NCBI GenBank assembly: GCA_050747525.1
Contig: JBOGOC010000122.1
Span: forward strand, 1-36,193
DNA from: JBOGOC01 sp050747525
Lineage (GTDB): Bacteria > Acidobacteriota > Polarisedimenticolia > JACPZX01 > DASXTC01
Length of the DNA stretch: 36,193 nt
Direction of reading: 5' to 3'
Shown here in pieces: positions 1 through 7,129 of the stretch (positions within the stretch are counted from its first letter, which is position 1; each line of letters starts with the position of its first letter). Below the pieces are notes generated by a model. It had not been told where the DNA came from. It did not search any database and was given only the letters and a program-made list of their open reading frames with translations. The translations under genes were made by a program, and so were the position numbers.

Positions 1-37
1 TGAACTCCTCACTGAACTTCCGCCTGTCTCGTGCCAT
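1..37 (-). CDS. IS3-family transposase OrfA, N-terminal fragment
   Basis: ATG at 37-35 on the minus strand starts the peptide MARDRRKFSEEF before the window ends. A basic start followed by RRKFSEEF is the usual N-terminus of IS3-family OrfA (helix-turn-helix, transposase_8 type), which binds the IS ends and is joined to OrfB by -1 frameshifting. A ribosome-binding site GGGAGG lies about 8 nt upstream. The ORF is cut by the window edge, not by a stop. The same start occurs at 36169 at the other end. Confidence 0.7.
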   Translation of the reverse strand, partial: MARDRRKFSEEF

Positions 38-100
38 CCCGTGGACCTCCCGGACCATTATCGTCCGAATCTCGCTGTCCAGAAAAAGGGGGGAAGATCA
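1..100 (-). mobile_element. IS3-family element, 5' end (left copy, partial)
   Basis: On the minus strand the sequence beginning at 100 opens with TGATCTTCCCCCC and continues through TTTTTCTGGACAG, a layout typical of IS3-family left ends (TG at the tip, then a C-run and CTGGAC). It reaches an ATG at 37 preceded by GGGAGG. Bases 13-100 are perfectly repeated in inverted orientation at 36106-36193. Only the left inverted repeat, the leader and the first codons of orfA are inside the window; the rest lies off the left edge. The IS3 assignment rests on the orfA N-terminus and the end sequence, without a database match. Confidence 0.75.
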
Positions 101-273
101 GCCTGAGCCGGGTCGAGCGAGCGTTGCACGCGCGCGCTTTTGCGCGGCCAGCGAGCGAGGGCGAAGGCGAACGGCCGCGGAGACCACTCCCCGCCGGGCG
201 GCGACCATGACTGCAAGAGCGGAAACCACTCCCCGCCCCCGGCCACCATGGAAGCTGGCCGCCGCCGGGAGGC
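101..273 (-). repeat. Left copy of dispersed intergenic repeat (core plus two 18-bp units)
   Basis: This block lies between the permease stop and the IS end. Bases 101-169 hold the core shared with 17000-17065 and 36037-36105; it includes a GCTCGCTCGACCCGG stretch and an imperfect GC-rich palindrome. In this copy one arm of the palindrome is diverged (TGCACGCGC in place of TGGCCGCGC). Two G-rich units occur on the minus strand, at 178-195 (perfect) and 220-237 (one change). The second is followed by a flank (about 238-257) also present at 17359-17379, just after the peptidase gene. Read in the direction of permease transcription the units are GGCGGGGAGTGGTCTCCG. Confidence 0.8.
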
Positions 274-1815
274 TTATTCGTCCACGGCGGCCCCGGCCCC
301 CGACACTCCGTGCTTGGAGATCTCCGCCTTCAGGCGGACGGCCATGACGCTGCGATAACGGCCATAGGTCATGTAGATGATCAGGCCGATGATCAGCCAC
401 GCGATCAGGCGCACCCAGTTCTCGGGTGGCAGCGACATCATGAGCATCAGGCAGCCCAGGATCCCGAGGATCGGCACCAGCGGGACGAGAGGCACGCGGA
501 AGGGGCGCTCGGCGTCCGGATGGGTGCGGCGCATCACCAGCACCGCGCCGCAGACGATGGCGAACGCCATGAGCGTCCCCATGTTGACCAGGTTCAGCAG
601 CACGGTGATCGGCAGGAACGCCGCGAGAAGTCCGACGAACGCGCCGGTGAGGATGGTGGATTTCCAGGGTGTGCGGAATTTGTGGTGGACAGCGGCGAAG
701 AAGCCGCGCGGCAGCAGTCCGTCGCGCGACATGGCCAGCAGCACGCGCGGCTGGCTCAGCATCATGACCAGCAGCACGGAGGTGATCCCGGCGACACCGG
801 CCGCGGCGATGAGCAGCTTGGCCCAGGGGAGCCCCACCTGTCCGAAGGCGTCGGCCACCGGATCGCCGATGGCGATCTGGTTATAAGGGACCATGCCGGT
901 CAGCACCGCCACGACCGCGACGTACAGCACGGTGCAGATCCCCAGGGAAGCCAGGATGCCGATCGGCACGTCGCGGCTGGGACGCTTGGCTTCCTCGGCC
1001 TGGGTCGATACGGCATCGAACCCGATGTAGGCGAAGAAGGCGAGCGCGGCGCCGGCCAGCATCCCGAGGGGCTGGCCGCCCGCGTCCACCTGGCCGAGCA
1101 TCGGCTTGCCGAAGAAGCTCATGCCGGTGAGGCCGAACGGGGCGAAGGGGCGCCAGTTGTCCGGATTGATGAAGAACATCCCCACCAGGATCACGAACAG
1201 CACGGCCGCTACCTTGATCGCCACCATCACGGCATTGAAGCTGGCGCTCTCCCGGATGCCCACCACCAGTACGACGGTGACGGCCGCCACCACCAGGACC
1301 GCCGGCAGGTTGATGAAGGAGCCCGTGGCCAGAACCTTGCCGACCGCGGGGTCGTAGACGATGACGGGCCCGGCGAGCGCGTGGGGTACGGTGATGCCGA
1401 ACACTCCGAGCACCGATTGGGCGTAGCTGGACCATCCGTTGGCCACCGTGGCCGCCCCGACGGCGTACTCCAGGATGAGATCCCACCCGATGATCCAGGC
1501 CATCAGCTCGCCCAGCGTGGCGTAGGCGTAGGTGTAGGCGGAGCCCGCCGTGGGGACCATCGATGCGAACTCGGCGTAGCACAGTCCCGCGAAGGCGCAC
1601 ACCAGCCCTGCCACGATGTACGAAAGCATCAGGGCCGGCCCGGTGGTGTTTCTGGCTACCGTCCCGGTTGAGACGAAGATCCCCGCGCCGATGATGGCTC
1701 CCACGCCGAGGGCGGTGAGCTGCACCGGGCCCAGAACCCGGCGCAGCCGGTGCTCGCCCTTCAGCTCGGCCAGCATCAGCTCGAGCGGTTTCCTTGCGAA
1801 GAAGTTGTTAGCCAC
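274..1815 (-). CDS. APC-family amino acid permease (CAT / YfnA type)
   Basis: This 513-residue polytopic inner-membrane protein belongs to the amino acid-polyamine-organocation superfamily. The N-terminus ANNFFARKPLELMLAE followed by LRRVLGPVQLTALGVGAI is characteristic of cationic amino acid transporter (CAT)-like bacterial members. TM1 carries the helix-breaking GAIIGAGIFVSTG substrate-binding motif at about residues 38-50. About 12 to 14 hydrophobic segments follow, and the length is normal for the family. The start is GTG at 1815, chosen because GGGAGGAA lies just upstream (1819-1826). It overlaps the stop of the second permease by 8 bp, so the two are probably translationally coupled. 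The substrate (basic or other amino acids) cannot be fixed from sequence. The gene's 3' end runs into the dispersed repeat. Confidence 0.9.
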   Translation of the reverse strand: MANNFFARKPLELMLAELKGEHRLRRVLGPVQLTALGVGAIIGAGIFVSTGTVARNTTGPALMLSYIVAGLVCAFAGLCYAEFASMVPTAGSAYTYAYATLGELMAWIIGWDLILEYAVGAATVANGWSSYAQSVLGVFGITVPHALAGPVIVYDPAVGKVLATGSFINLPAVLVVAAVTVVLVVGIRESASFNAVMVAIKVAAVLFVILVGMFFINPDNWRPFAPFGLTGMSFFGKPMLGQVDAGGQPLGMLAGAALAFFAYIGFDAVSTQAEEAKRPSRDVPIGILASLGICTVLYVAVVAVLTGMVPYNQIAIGDPVADAFGQVGLPWAKLLIAAAGVAGITSVLLVMMLSQPRVLLAMSRDGLLPRGFFAAVHHKFRTPWKSTILTGAFVGLLAAFLPITVLLNLVNMGTLMAFAIVCGAVLVMRRTHPDAERPFRVPLVPLVPILGILGCLMLMMSLPPENWVRLIAWLIIGLIIYMTYGRYRSVMAVRLKAEISKHGVSGAGAAVDE

Positions 1816-3283
1816 GCGTTCCTCCCATGGTTCCCGAGGACGTGGCTGACCGTCCCCGCCAGAGATAGTAGACCGGAATCCCGGTCAGCACGATCACGAG
1901 CCCCGGCCAAGAGGTCTCAGTGCGGTAGAGAAGCAGGATCAACATGATGATGGACGCTCCTGCCATGTACAGCGCCGGCAGGACGGGATAGCCGAAGGCC
2001 CTGTAGGGGCGGGGCGCATCGGGGCGCTTGCGGCGCAGGATGAACACCCCGGCCACGGTCAGCACATAGAAGATGAGCACCGCGAACACCACGTAGTCCA
2101 GAAGCGAGCCGTACAGGTTGCCGTAGCGCACCTCTCCCGTGGCGGCATCGACCGCGCGCGTGCGCGGGAGCACCAGCAGGCAGGTCCAGGCCCCCTGAAG
2201 CACCAGACCCTTCGCGGGAACGTGCATCCGGTTGAGGATGCCCGTGCTTCGGAAGAAGAGCCCGTCGCGCGCCATCGCGTAGTACACGCGCGCGCCGGCC
2301 AGGATCAGTCCGTTGTTGCAGCCGAAGGTCGAGATCAGGATCGCCACCGCCATGACGGTGGCTCCGGCGGGGCCGAAGATGGCGTTCAGGGCCGCCGTCC
2401 CCACGCGGTCGTCGGGCGCCGTCTGGATCGCCTGCAAGGGGAGCGTGCACAGGTAGGCCACGTTGGCCAGGACGTACAGCGTGATGACCAGCAGCGTGCC
2501 CAGGGCCAACGACAGCGGGATGTTGCGCTTCGGGTCTTTCACTTCACCCGCGGTGAAGGTGATGTTGTTCCAGGCGTCCGCGGAGAACAGCGAGCCCACC
2601 TGGGCCACGCCCAGGGCCACCACGAGGCCCACCAGCCCGCCCGCGGCCGACACGACCGGGAGCGAGGTCAGGTAGCTGGAGGCGATGGGAGCCGCCTCGC
2701 GCACCGTCCAGAATCCGTCGAAGTTGGCGGACAACGCGCCGGCGTTACGTCCCACCAGAACGCCCAGCGCGATGAGCGCCAGCAGGGACAGCGTCTTGGC
2801 CGACGTGAAGACGTTCTGGATCATCTTCCCCAGCCGGATGCCGCGCGTGTTGATCCAGGTGAGCAGCACGATCGACAGAATGGCCACCAGCTGCTGAGTG
2901 GAAAGGCTCACCGCGTAGTGGGCGGACAGATCTACCGGCGCGATGATCCACTCTGTCGGAGAGATGGACGGCACCAGCACGCCGAGGAATCGCGCGAACG
3001 CCACGCCCACGGCGGCGATGGTCCCCGTCTGGATCACCAGGAAGAGGGTCCAGCCGTACAGGAATCCCCACAGCGGAGAGTAGGCTTCACGCAGGTAGAC
3101 GTACTGGCCGCCGGCCTGGGGCATCATGGCCGCGAGTTCGCCGTAGCTCAGGGCCGCGGTCACCGTCAGCAGCCCGGTGATGATCCAGGTGAGCAGCAGC
3201 AGGCCAGGCGAGCCGACCTGCCGGGAGATGTCGGCCGAGACGATGAAGATGCCCGAGCCGATCATGGATCCGGCCACGATCAT
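1808..3283 (-). CDS. APC-family amino acid permease (LAT-like), uncertain start
   Basis: This membrane permease has at least 491 residues. The TM1 motif MIVAGSMIGSGIFIVSAD and the following YGELAAMMPQAGGQYVYLRE are typical of LAT/YkbA-like members of the APC superfamily, which act as amino acid exchangers. ATG 3283 is the first conventional start but falls inside the first conserved segment: the same frame continues upstream with VRELGLLDST, which family members normally have. No ATG, GTG or TTG is available upstream. A CTG at 3361-3359, preceded at 5 nt by AGGAG, could serve and would add 26 residues. Either a non-canonical start or a base error is likely. Its 3' end overlaps the next permease start by 8 bp, so the pair forms one operon. 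Confidence 0.85.
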   Translation of the reverse strand: MIVAGSMIGSGIFIVSADISRQVGSPGLLLLTWIITGLLTVTAALSYGELAAMMPQAGGQYVYLREAYSPLWGFLYGWTLFLVIQTGTIAAVGVAFARFLGVLVPSISPTEWIIAPVDLSAHYAVSLSTQQLVAILSIVLLTWINTRGIRLGKMIQNVFTSAKTLSLLALIALGVLVGRNAGALSANFDGFWTVREAAPIASSYLTSLPVVSAAGGLVGLVVALGVAQVGSLFSADAWNNITFTAGEVKDPKRNIPLSLALGTLLVITLYVLANVAYLCTLPLQAIQTAPDDRVGTAALNAIFGPAGATVMAVAILISTFGCNNGLILAGARVYYAMARDGLFFRSTGILNRMHVPAKGLVLQGAWTCLLVLPRTRAVDAATGEVRYGNLYGSLLDYVVFAVLIFYVLTVAGVFILRRKRPDAPRPYRAFGYPVLPALYMAGASIIMLILLLYRTETSWPGLVIVLTGIPVYYLWRGRSATSSGTMGGTRG

Positions 3284-3412
3284 GGTGGAGTCGAGGAGGC
3301 CCAGCTCGCGGACGAAACCGGTTGAAACCGTCTCGGGTGTCTCGACTCTGGAAACGGTCAGGCCCGCTCCTATGGCCGGCAGGATGAGTCGCCGGGGGGC
3401 TATCTATACGTC

Positions 3413-3475
3413 ATGGCCGCGCGGCGCGTCAAGAAGAGTCTGGACGTGGCGGCCCGGATCATTACGATGGCGTGA
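3413..3475 (+). CDS. Possible 20-residue leader ORF upstream of the flavoprotein
   Basis: An ATG at 3413 opens a short basic reading frame (MAARRVKKSLDVAARII, then TMA) whose TGA at 3473-3475 directly abuts the ATG of the flavoprotein. A -10-like TATCTA lies at 3401-3406, 6 nt before this ATG, the same spacing seen upstream of other genes here. Translation could be coupled through the TGA-ATG junction. There is no ribosome-binding site and no homology that I recognise, so this could equally be untranslated leader sequence. Confidence 0.25.
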   Translation: MAARRVKKSLDVAARIITMA

Positions 3476-4636
3476 ATGAAAAAGCCCTGGCGCGTTGCGG
3501 TGGTGGGAGGCGGTCCGGCGGGGGCCACGTGCGCGCGCCTGCTGGCGCGCAGCGGAGCGCGCGTCACCCTGTTCGAGGCGAGCCCCGGGCAGGAGAAGCC
3601 CTGCGGCGGGGGCGTGCCCGCCAGCGCCCTGCGCGAGTTCCCGGAGCTGACCGATCCCGCGCTCCCGCGGCGGGTTTCCACCGACGTGGTGATGTTCGGC
3701 CCGTCCGACGTCCAGGCGCGGCTGAGCCTGCGGGGCGGGCTCCACCTGTTCGCGCGCCGCGAGCTGGACGCGTTCCTCAGGGCCCGTGCCCGGGTCGAGG
3801 GGGCCGAGGTCGTGGAGACCCGTGTCACGTCGGCCCGGCGTGGGGCCGGCGGCCTGTGGGAGCTGTCCACCGATCAGGGGGCGGCCGGCCCCTACGACCG
3901 TCTTGTGGCCGCCGATGGCGTGCACGGCGCGATCGGGCGGCAGCTGGCGGGCCCCTTCCCGGAGGAGCAGCTGACGCTGGCGATCTACGCCTACGTGCCG
4001 GTGGTGCCGCGCGGCGAGGTGGTGCTCAAGTTCTTCGACGGCTTCAACGGGTACCTCTGGGTCTTTCCCCGCCGCGATCATCTGTCGGTGGGGATCTGCG
4101 GTCTGAGCGGCCGCGTGACGGTGACGCGCCTGAAAGAGGAGCTGCACCGTTTCATCGAGACGCACCATCCGGAGGCGCGCGTGGCGTCCGGAGTGCTCAA
4201 GGGATACTTCATTCCCGCGAGCCCCAGGCCGCCGCGGCGCCTGAAAGGAACAGGATCGGCCGGAGGATGGGCCATGGTGGGGGACACCGGTGGCTTCGTT
4301 GACCCGCTGACCCGCGAAGGGATCGCGCACGCCATGCGCTCGTCGGTGACCGTGGCGTCGCGCATGGCGCAGGAGGCCAACCTCGCCACACCCGAGCTGC
4401 ACCCCGATCTTCGCTGGGCCCACGCGCACGGGTCTGCTTTCTACCGCGGCGACTTCCTCGATGCGATGACGCGGCTGGCGGGCTCCGCACCGGCCATCCG
4501 GCGTGTGCTGGCGGATCTCCTGACCGGGGATCAGTCGTATCGCGGGTTGAAGAGGCGCCTGCTGCTGAACGCCATTCCCTGCGGCATGCAGGTAGGGTTC
4601 CGCACCCTCGCCGCCATCGTGGCCGCCGCGCGCTAG
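3476..4636 (+). CDS. Geranylgeranyl reductase-family FAD-dependent oxidoreductase
   Basis: This 386-residue flavoprotein has a Rossmann FAD motif (VVGGGPAGAT, residues 9-18). The KPCGGGVP segment (41-48) is diagnostic of the geranylgeranyl reductase / digeranylgeranylglycerophospholipid reductase family, and a second FAD-contact motif GDTGGFVDPLTREGI lies near residues 269-283. Members reduce isoprenoid double bonds (chlorophyll side chains, archaeal lipids, quinone tails); in heterotrophic bacteria the substrate is usually unknown. No chlorophyll or carotenoid gene is near, so a role in menaquinone or other polyprenyl reduction is only a guess. It is divergent from the permeases and convergent with egtD, with a 13-bp gap. 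The start ATG directly follows the stop of a possible leader ORF. Confidence 0.85.
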   Translation: MKKPWRVAVVGGGPAGATCARLLARSGARVTLFEASPGQEKPCGGGVPASALREFPELTDPALPRRVSTDVVMFGPSDVQARLSLRGGLHLFARRELDAFLRARARVEGAEVVETRVTSARRGAGGLWELSTDQGAAGPYDRLVAADGVHGAIGRQLAGPFPEEQLTLAIYAYVPVVPRGEVVLKFFDGFNGYLWVFPRRDHLSVGICGLSGRVTVTRLKEELHRFIETHHPEARVASGVLKGYFIPASPRPPRRLKGTGSAGGWAMVGDTGGFVDPLTREGIAHAMRSSVTVASRMAQEANLATPELHPDLRWAHAHGSAFYRGDFLDAMTRLAGSAPAIRRVLADLLTGDQSYRGLKRRLLLNAIPCGMQVGFRTLAAIVAAAR

Positions 4637-4649
4637 GAGGCCCGGCTCC

Positions 4650-5648
4650 TCACGGGGCGTCGGCCGCCCTCAGCAGGCTCTCGGCGAAGGGCCAGCGGCC
4701 GTCGATCCATTGCTCCTCGCGGACGAAGCCGGCGGTCGACGCCAGCCGATCCACCTCCGCCACGTCGAACTTGCAGGAGCTCTCGGTCCAGATGCTCTCG
4801 CCGCGCGCGAAACGCGCCGACAGCCGCGCGCCCGGGATGTCCACGGTGTGAGGGTGACGCGAGACCAGGTGCATCTCCACGCGTCTCTCGGCGGCGTTCC
4901 ACCGGGCCTCGTGATCGAAAGCGCGTGGATCGAAGGCTCCCTTCAGCTCGCGGTTGATGCGGGCCAGCACGTTGCGATTGAAGGCCGCGGTCACGCCGGC
5001 CGGGTCGTCGTAGGCGGGCCCCAGGCGAGAGGGGTCGCTTTGTAGATCTGTCCCCAGGAGCAGGGCGTCCCGGCCCAGCAGGTGCGATCGCACTTCCATC
5101 AGGAAGCCGGCCGCCTCCTCGCGCTGGAAGTTGCCGATGGTGCTCCCCAGGAACAGCACGAGCAGCGCGCGGCCCGAGGGACGCCGGCGCGCTACCCGAC
5201 GCAGCCCCTCGAGGTAGGGCATCCTCAGCGGCGCGATCCTGACCCCCGGGATCTCCGACATCTCGACGCGGCACCGCTCCAGCGAGAGGGCCGACACGTC
5301 GATGGGGTGGTAGGTCACCGCCTGGTGGCGGCGCGACAGCTCGCGCAGCACCCAGCGGGTCTTGCGTCCCGATCCGCTCCCCAGCTCGGCCACGATGACC
5401 GGCAGGTCGGAGAATCCGGCGATCCGGCCGGCATGACGGCGCAGGAGGCGCTGATCGGCGCGAGCCAGCCCGTATTCGGGCAGATGCGTGATGGTCTCGA
5501 AGAGCGCCGAGCCCACGGCGTCGTACAAGTAGCGGCTGGGGATCTCCTTCTGCCCCGGCGTGCCCAGCCCGTCCCGCACATCGGCGGCGAAGGCTGCCCT
5601 CTCGAGCGCCGTCCGGGCCGGCAGGATGGTGGTGGCGTGAGACGACAT
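4650..5648 (-). CDS. egtD: L-histidine N-alpha-methyltransferase EgtD
   Basis: This 332-residue SAM-dependent methyltransferase (Methyltransf_33 / DUF2260 family) forms hercynine by trimethylating histidine, the first step of ergothioneine synthesis. Visible motifs are the SAM loop VAELGSGSGRKT (about 87-97), FLGSTIGN with the carboxylate-binding Asn at 173, AYDDPAGVTAAFN with Tyr at 213, and TESSCKF with the Glu289-x-Ser291 pair that matches the histidine-binding Glu/Ser of mycobacterial EgtD. The usual PEYY is PEYG here (Gly60), so the second Tyr, which contacts the imidazole in the mycobacterial enzyme, is absent. ATG follows the egtB stop without a gap (TAGATG), so translation is coupled. 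Histidine specificity is likely but not proven. Confidence 0.88.
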   Translation of the reverse strand: MSSHATTILPARTALERAAFAADVRDGLGTPGQKEIPSRYLYDAVGSALFETITHLPEYGLARADQRLLRRHAGRIAGFSDLPVIVAELGSGSGRKTRWVLRELSRRHQAVTYHPIDVSALSLERCRVEMSEIPGVRIAPLRMPYLEGLRRVARRRPSGRALLVLFLGSTIGNFQREEAAGFLMEVRSHLLGRDALLLGTDLQSDPSRLGPAYDDPAGVTAAFNRNVLARINRELKGAFDPRAFDHEARWNAAERRVEMHLVSRHPHTVDIPGARLSARFARGESIWTESSCKFDVAEVDRLASTAGFVREEQWIDGRWPFAESLLRAADAP

Positions 5649-6950
5649 CTAGGGCTCCACGCAGCGGAATGCCGCTTCCATGGGCGTGTAGTGCGGCTGG
5701 AACCAGTTGCGGAAGCTGCGCCGCAGCAGGCGCGAGGCGGTGCGGGTGCCGCCCCCCTTCAGCACCCGGTGGGCGCCGTCGTGCTCTCCCGAGAAGAAAT
5801 CGGCCGAATAGCCGGGATAGAACGGCAGCGGGACGAACCCCTCGAATGCCTGGAACGGCGTGCGCGTCCACTCCCAGCCGTTGCCCGCGAGATCCACCAC
5901 TCCGAAGGCGCTGTCCCCCTCGGGAAAGGAGCCGACCGGCACGGGGTCCCATCGCGCGAAGTCGAAGTTGCCGTGCCGCGCCGTGGGAGCCTCGTCGCCC
6001 CAGGGATACGCCCGCTCACCTCCGCCGGGCGCCCCGTAGGCCGCCCTGTGGAATTGAGCCTCGGTGGGAAGGAGCGCTCCCCGCCATCGCGCGTAGGCCG
6101 ACGCCTCCGCGTGGCTGACCAGCACGGGCCACTCCAGAGGCAGAGGGATCTCGCCGAATGTGGCGCGGTAGGTCCAGGGCCCTGTACCCGAGGGGCGCCA
6201 GCCCTGTGGGTGGGTCAGGCCAATCCGCTCCTTCCAGCTCCAGGCCGGCCGCGTCCACAGGGACCGGTCGTCGTAGCCTCCCTCCTGGACGAAGCGAAGC
6301 CAGTCCCGGCAGGTGACGTTGGAGCGATCGATGACGAAGGCGGGCACGTCCACACGGTGCTCCGCCCGCTCGTTGTCCCAGCCGAAGACTCCTCGATCGG
6401 GAGCGGGGAGCCCCAGGGTCGCCTCGCCCGCGGGGATCTCGACGCTTCCGGACACATCGCGCACCGCTTGAAGCACGGGTGCGGGGGCGCCGGCCGGCAC
6501 CTGCATCCGGTGCAGAGGCATGCGCCTCAACAGATAGACGAGGGTCTCCGCGTGCATCAGTCGATGCTCGATCACGGCGTGAAGCAGCATCGGGTCGATC
6601 TCCGCGCGCTCGATCAGAGCGTCGACCGAAAGGCGCGCGCGGACGGCCCACTTCTGCACCTCGCCTGGAGGAGGCCAGTCCTCGGGGCGGTCGTCCGGCA
6701 GGGTCCCGTCCACGGGATCGATGCCAAACGCGAACAGTCGATCGAAGCCGGCATGCCCGGGGTCGGCCGGGCCGGGGGCCGCCGCGGCCAGAAGGTTCCG
6801 GTCGAACGCCTCCAGGTGGCCCAGATAGAACACCCCGCGATGCCGCTCGTCGATGGGACGCTCCAGCAGCCCTTCGGACGACACCAGCCGGAGCACCTCG
6901 TCGGTCCGCCGGCGCGCCGCCCGCAGCTCGAGGTCGATCGATGTGGTCAT
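5649..6950 (-). CDS. egtB: Ergothioneine-type sulfoxide synthase EgtB
   Basis: This 433-residue non-heme iron enzyme joins a thiol (cysteine or gamma-glutamylcysteine) to hercynine through a sulfoxide. It has an N-terminal DinB-like four-helix domain carrying the three-His iron site (His45 in YLGHLEAFD; His129 and His133 in EHRLMHAE) and a C-terminal formylglycine-generating-enzyme/sulfatase-modifying fold (NVTCRDWLRFVQEGGY, YPWGDEAP, LAGNGWEWT, RVLKGGG). ATG 6950 was chosen because TAGAATCCG sits 7 nt upstream exactly as at the 14350 gene, implying a leaderless mRNA. A GTG at 6998 with GGGGAGGAAT ahead of it would add 16 residues and is the alternative. No egtA, egtC or egtE is present. Such two-gene sets resemble Chloracidobacterium, whose EgtB uses cysteine. 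Confidence 0.87.
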   Translation of the reverse strand: MTTSIDLELRAARRRTDEVLRLVSSEGLLERPIDERHRGVFYLGHLEAFDRNLLAAAAPGPADPGHAGFDRLFAFGIDPVDGTLPDDRPEDWPPPGEVQKWAVRARLSVDALIERAEIDPMLLHAVIEHRLMHAETLVYLLRRMPLHRMQVPAGAPAPVLQAVRDVSGSVEIPAGEATLGLPAPDRGVFGWDNERAEHRVDVPAFVIDRSNVTCRDWLRFVQEGGYDDRSLWTRPAWSWKERIGLTHPQGWRPSGTGPWTYRATFGEIPLPLEWPVLVSHAEASAYARWRGALLPTEAQFHRAAYGAPGGGERAYPWGDEAPTARHGNFDFARWDPVPVGSFPEGDSAFGVVDLAGNGWEWTRTPFQAFEGFVPLPFYPGYSADFFSGEHDGAHRVLKGGGTRTASRLLRRSFRNWFQPHYTPMEAAFRCVEP

Positions 6951-6957
6951 ACCACGG

Positions 6958-6963
6958 ATTCTA
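6958..6963 (-). promoter_or_regulatory. Putative -10 element for egtB (leaderless type)
   Basis: TAGAAT on the minus strand, followed by CCG and 4 nt to ATG 6950. TAGAATCCG with the same 7-nt spacing recurs before the 14350 gene. No good -35 was seen. If this is the promoter, transcription would start at or next to the ATG. Confidence 0.45.
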
Positions 6964-7083
6964 GTTGAAACCGTTCCCGAGGCGTGGCTCGTGGGCACCG
7001 GATTCCTCCCCGAACATGACCGATTCTGATAGTCTCTGCCCCGCGCCCAGCGGGATACCTCCGGGGCCTGAGGTCAATGCGTA

Positions 7084-7117
7084 TGTGTTTGACAAAACAC
7101 ACCCTCGGCGGTAAGTA
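7084..7117 (+). promoter_or_regulatory. Candidate promoter/operator of the secreted metzincin gene
   Basis: Bases 7084-7101 form a perfect 7-bp dyad, TGTGTTT-gaca-AAACACA, notably AT-rich for this DNA. The dyad contains a consensus -35 TTGACA (7089-7094). A weak -10 candidate, TAAGTA, lies 17 bp downstream at 7112-7117, just ahead of the start codon. A repressor or activator bound at the dyad would cover the -35. The regulator is unknown. Confidence 0.4.
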
Positions 7118-7129
7118 ACCTTGACCCCC

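Noticed and set aside
310..1671. 453-codon open frame opposite the first permease
   Set aside because: Low-complexity His/Asp/Arg-rich product with no motif, fully antisense to a clear permease; an effect of high GC codon bias.
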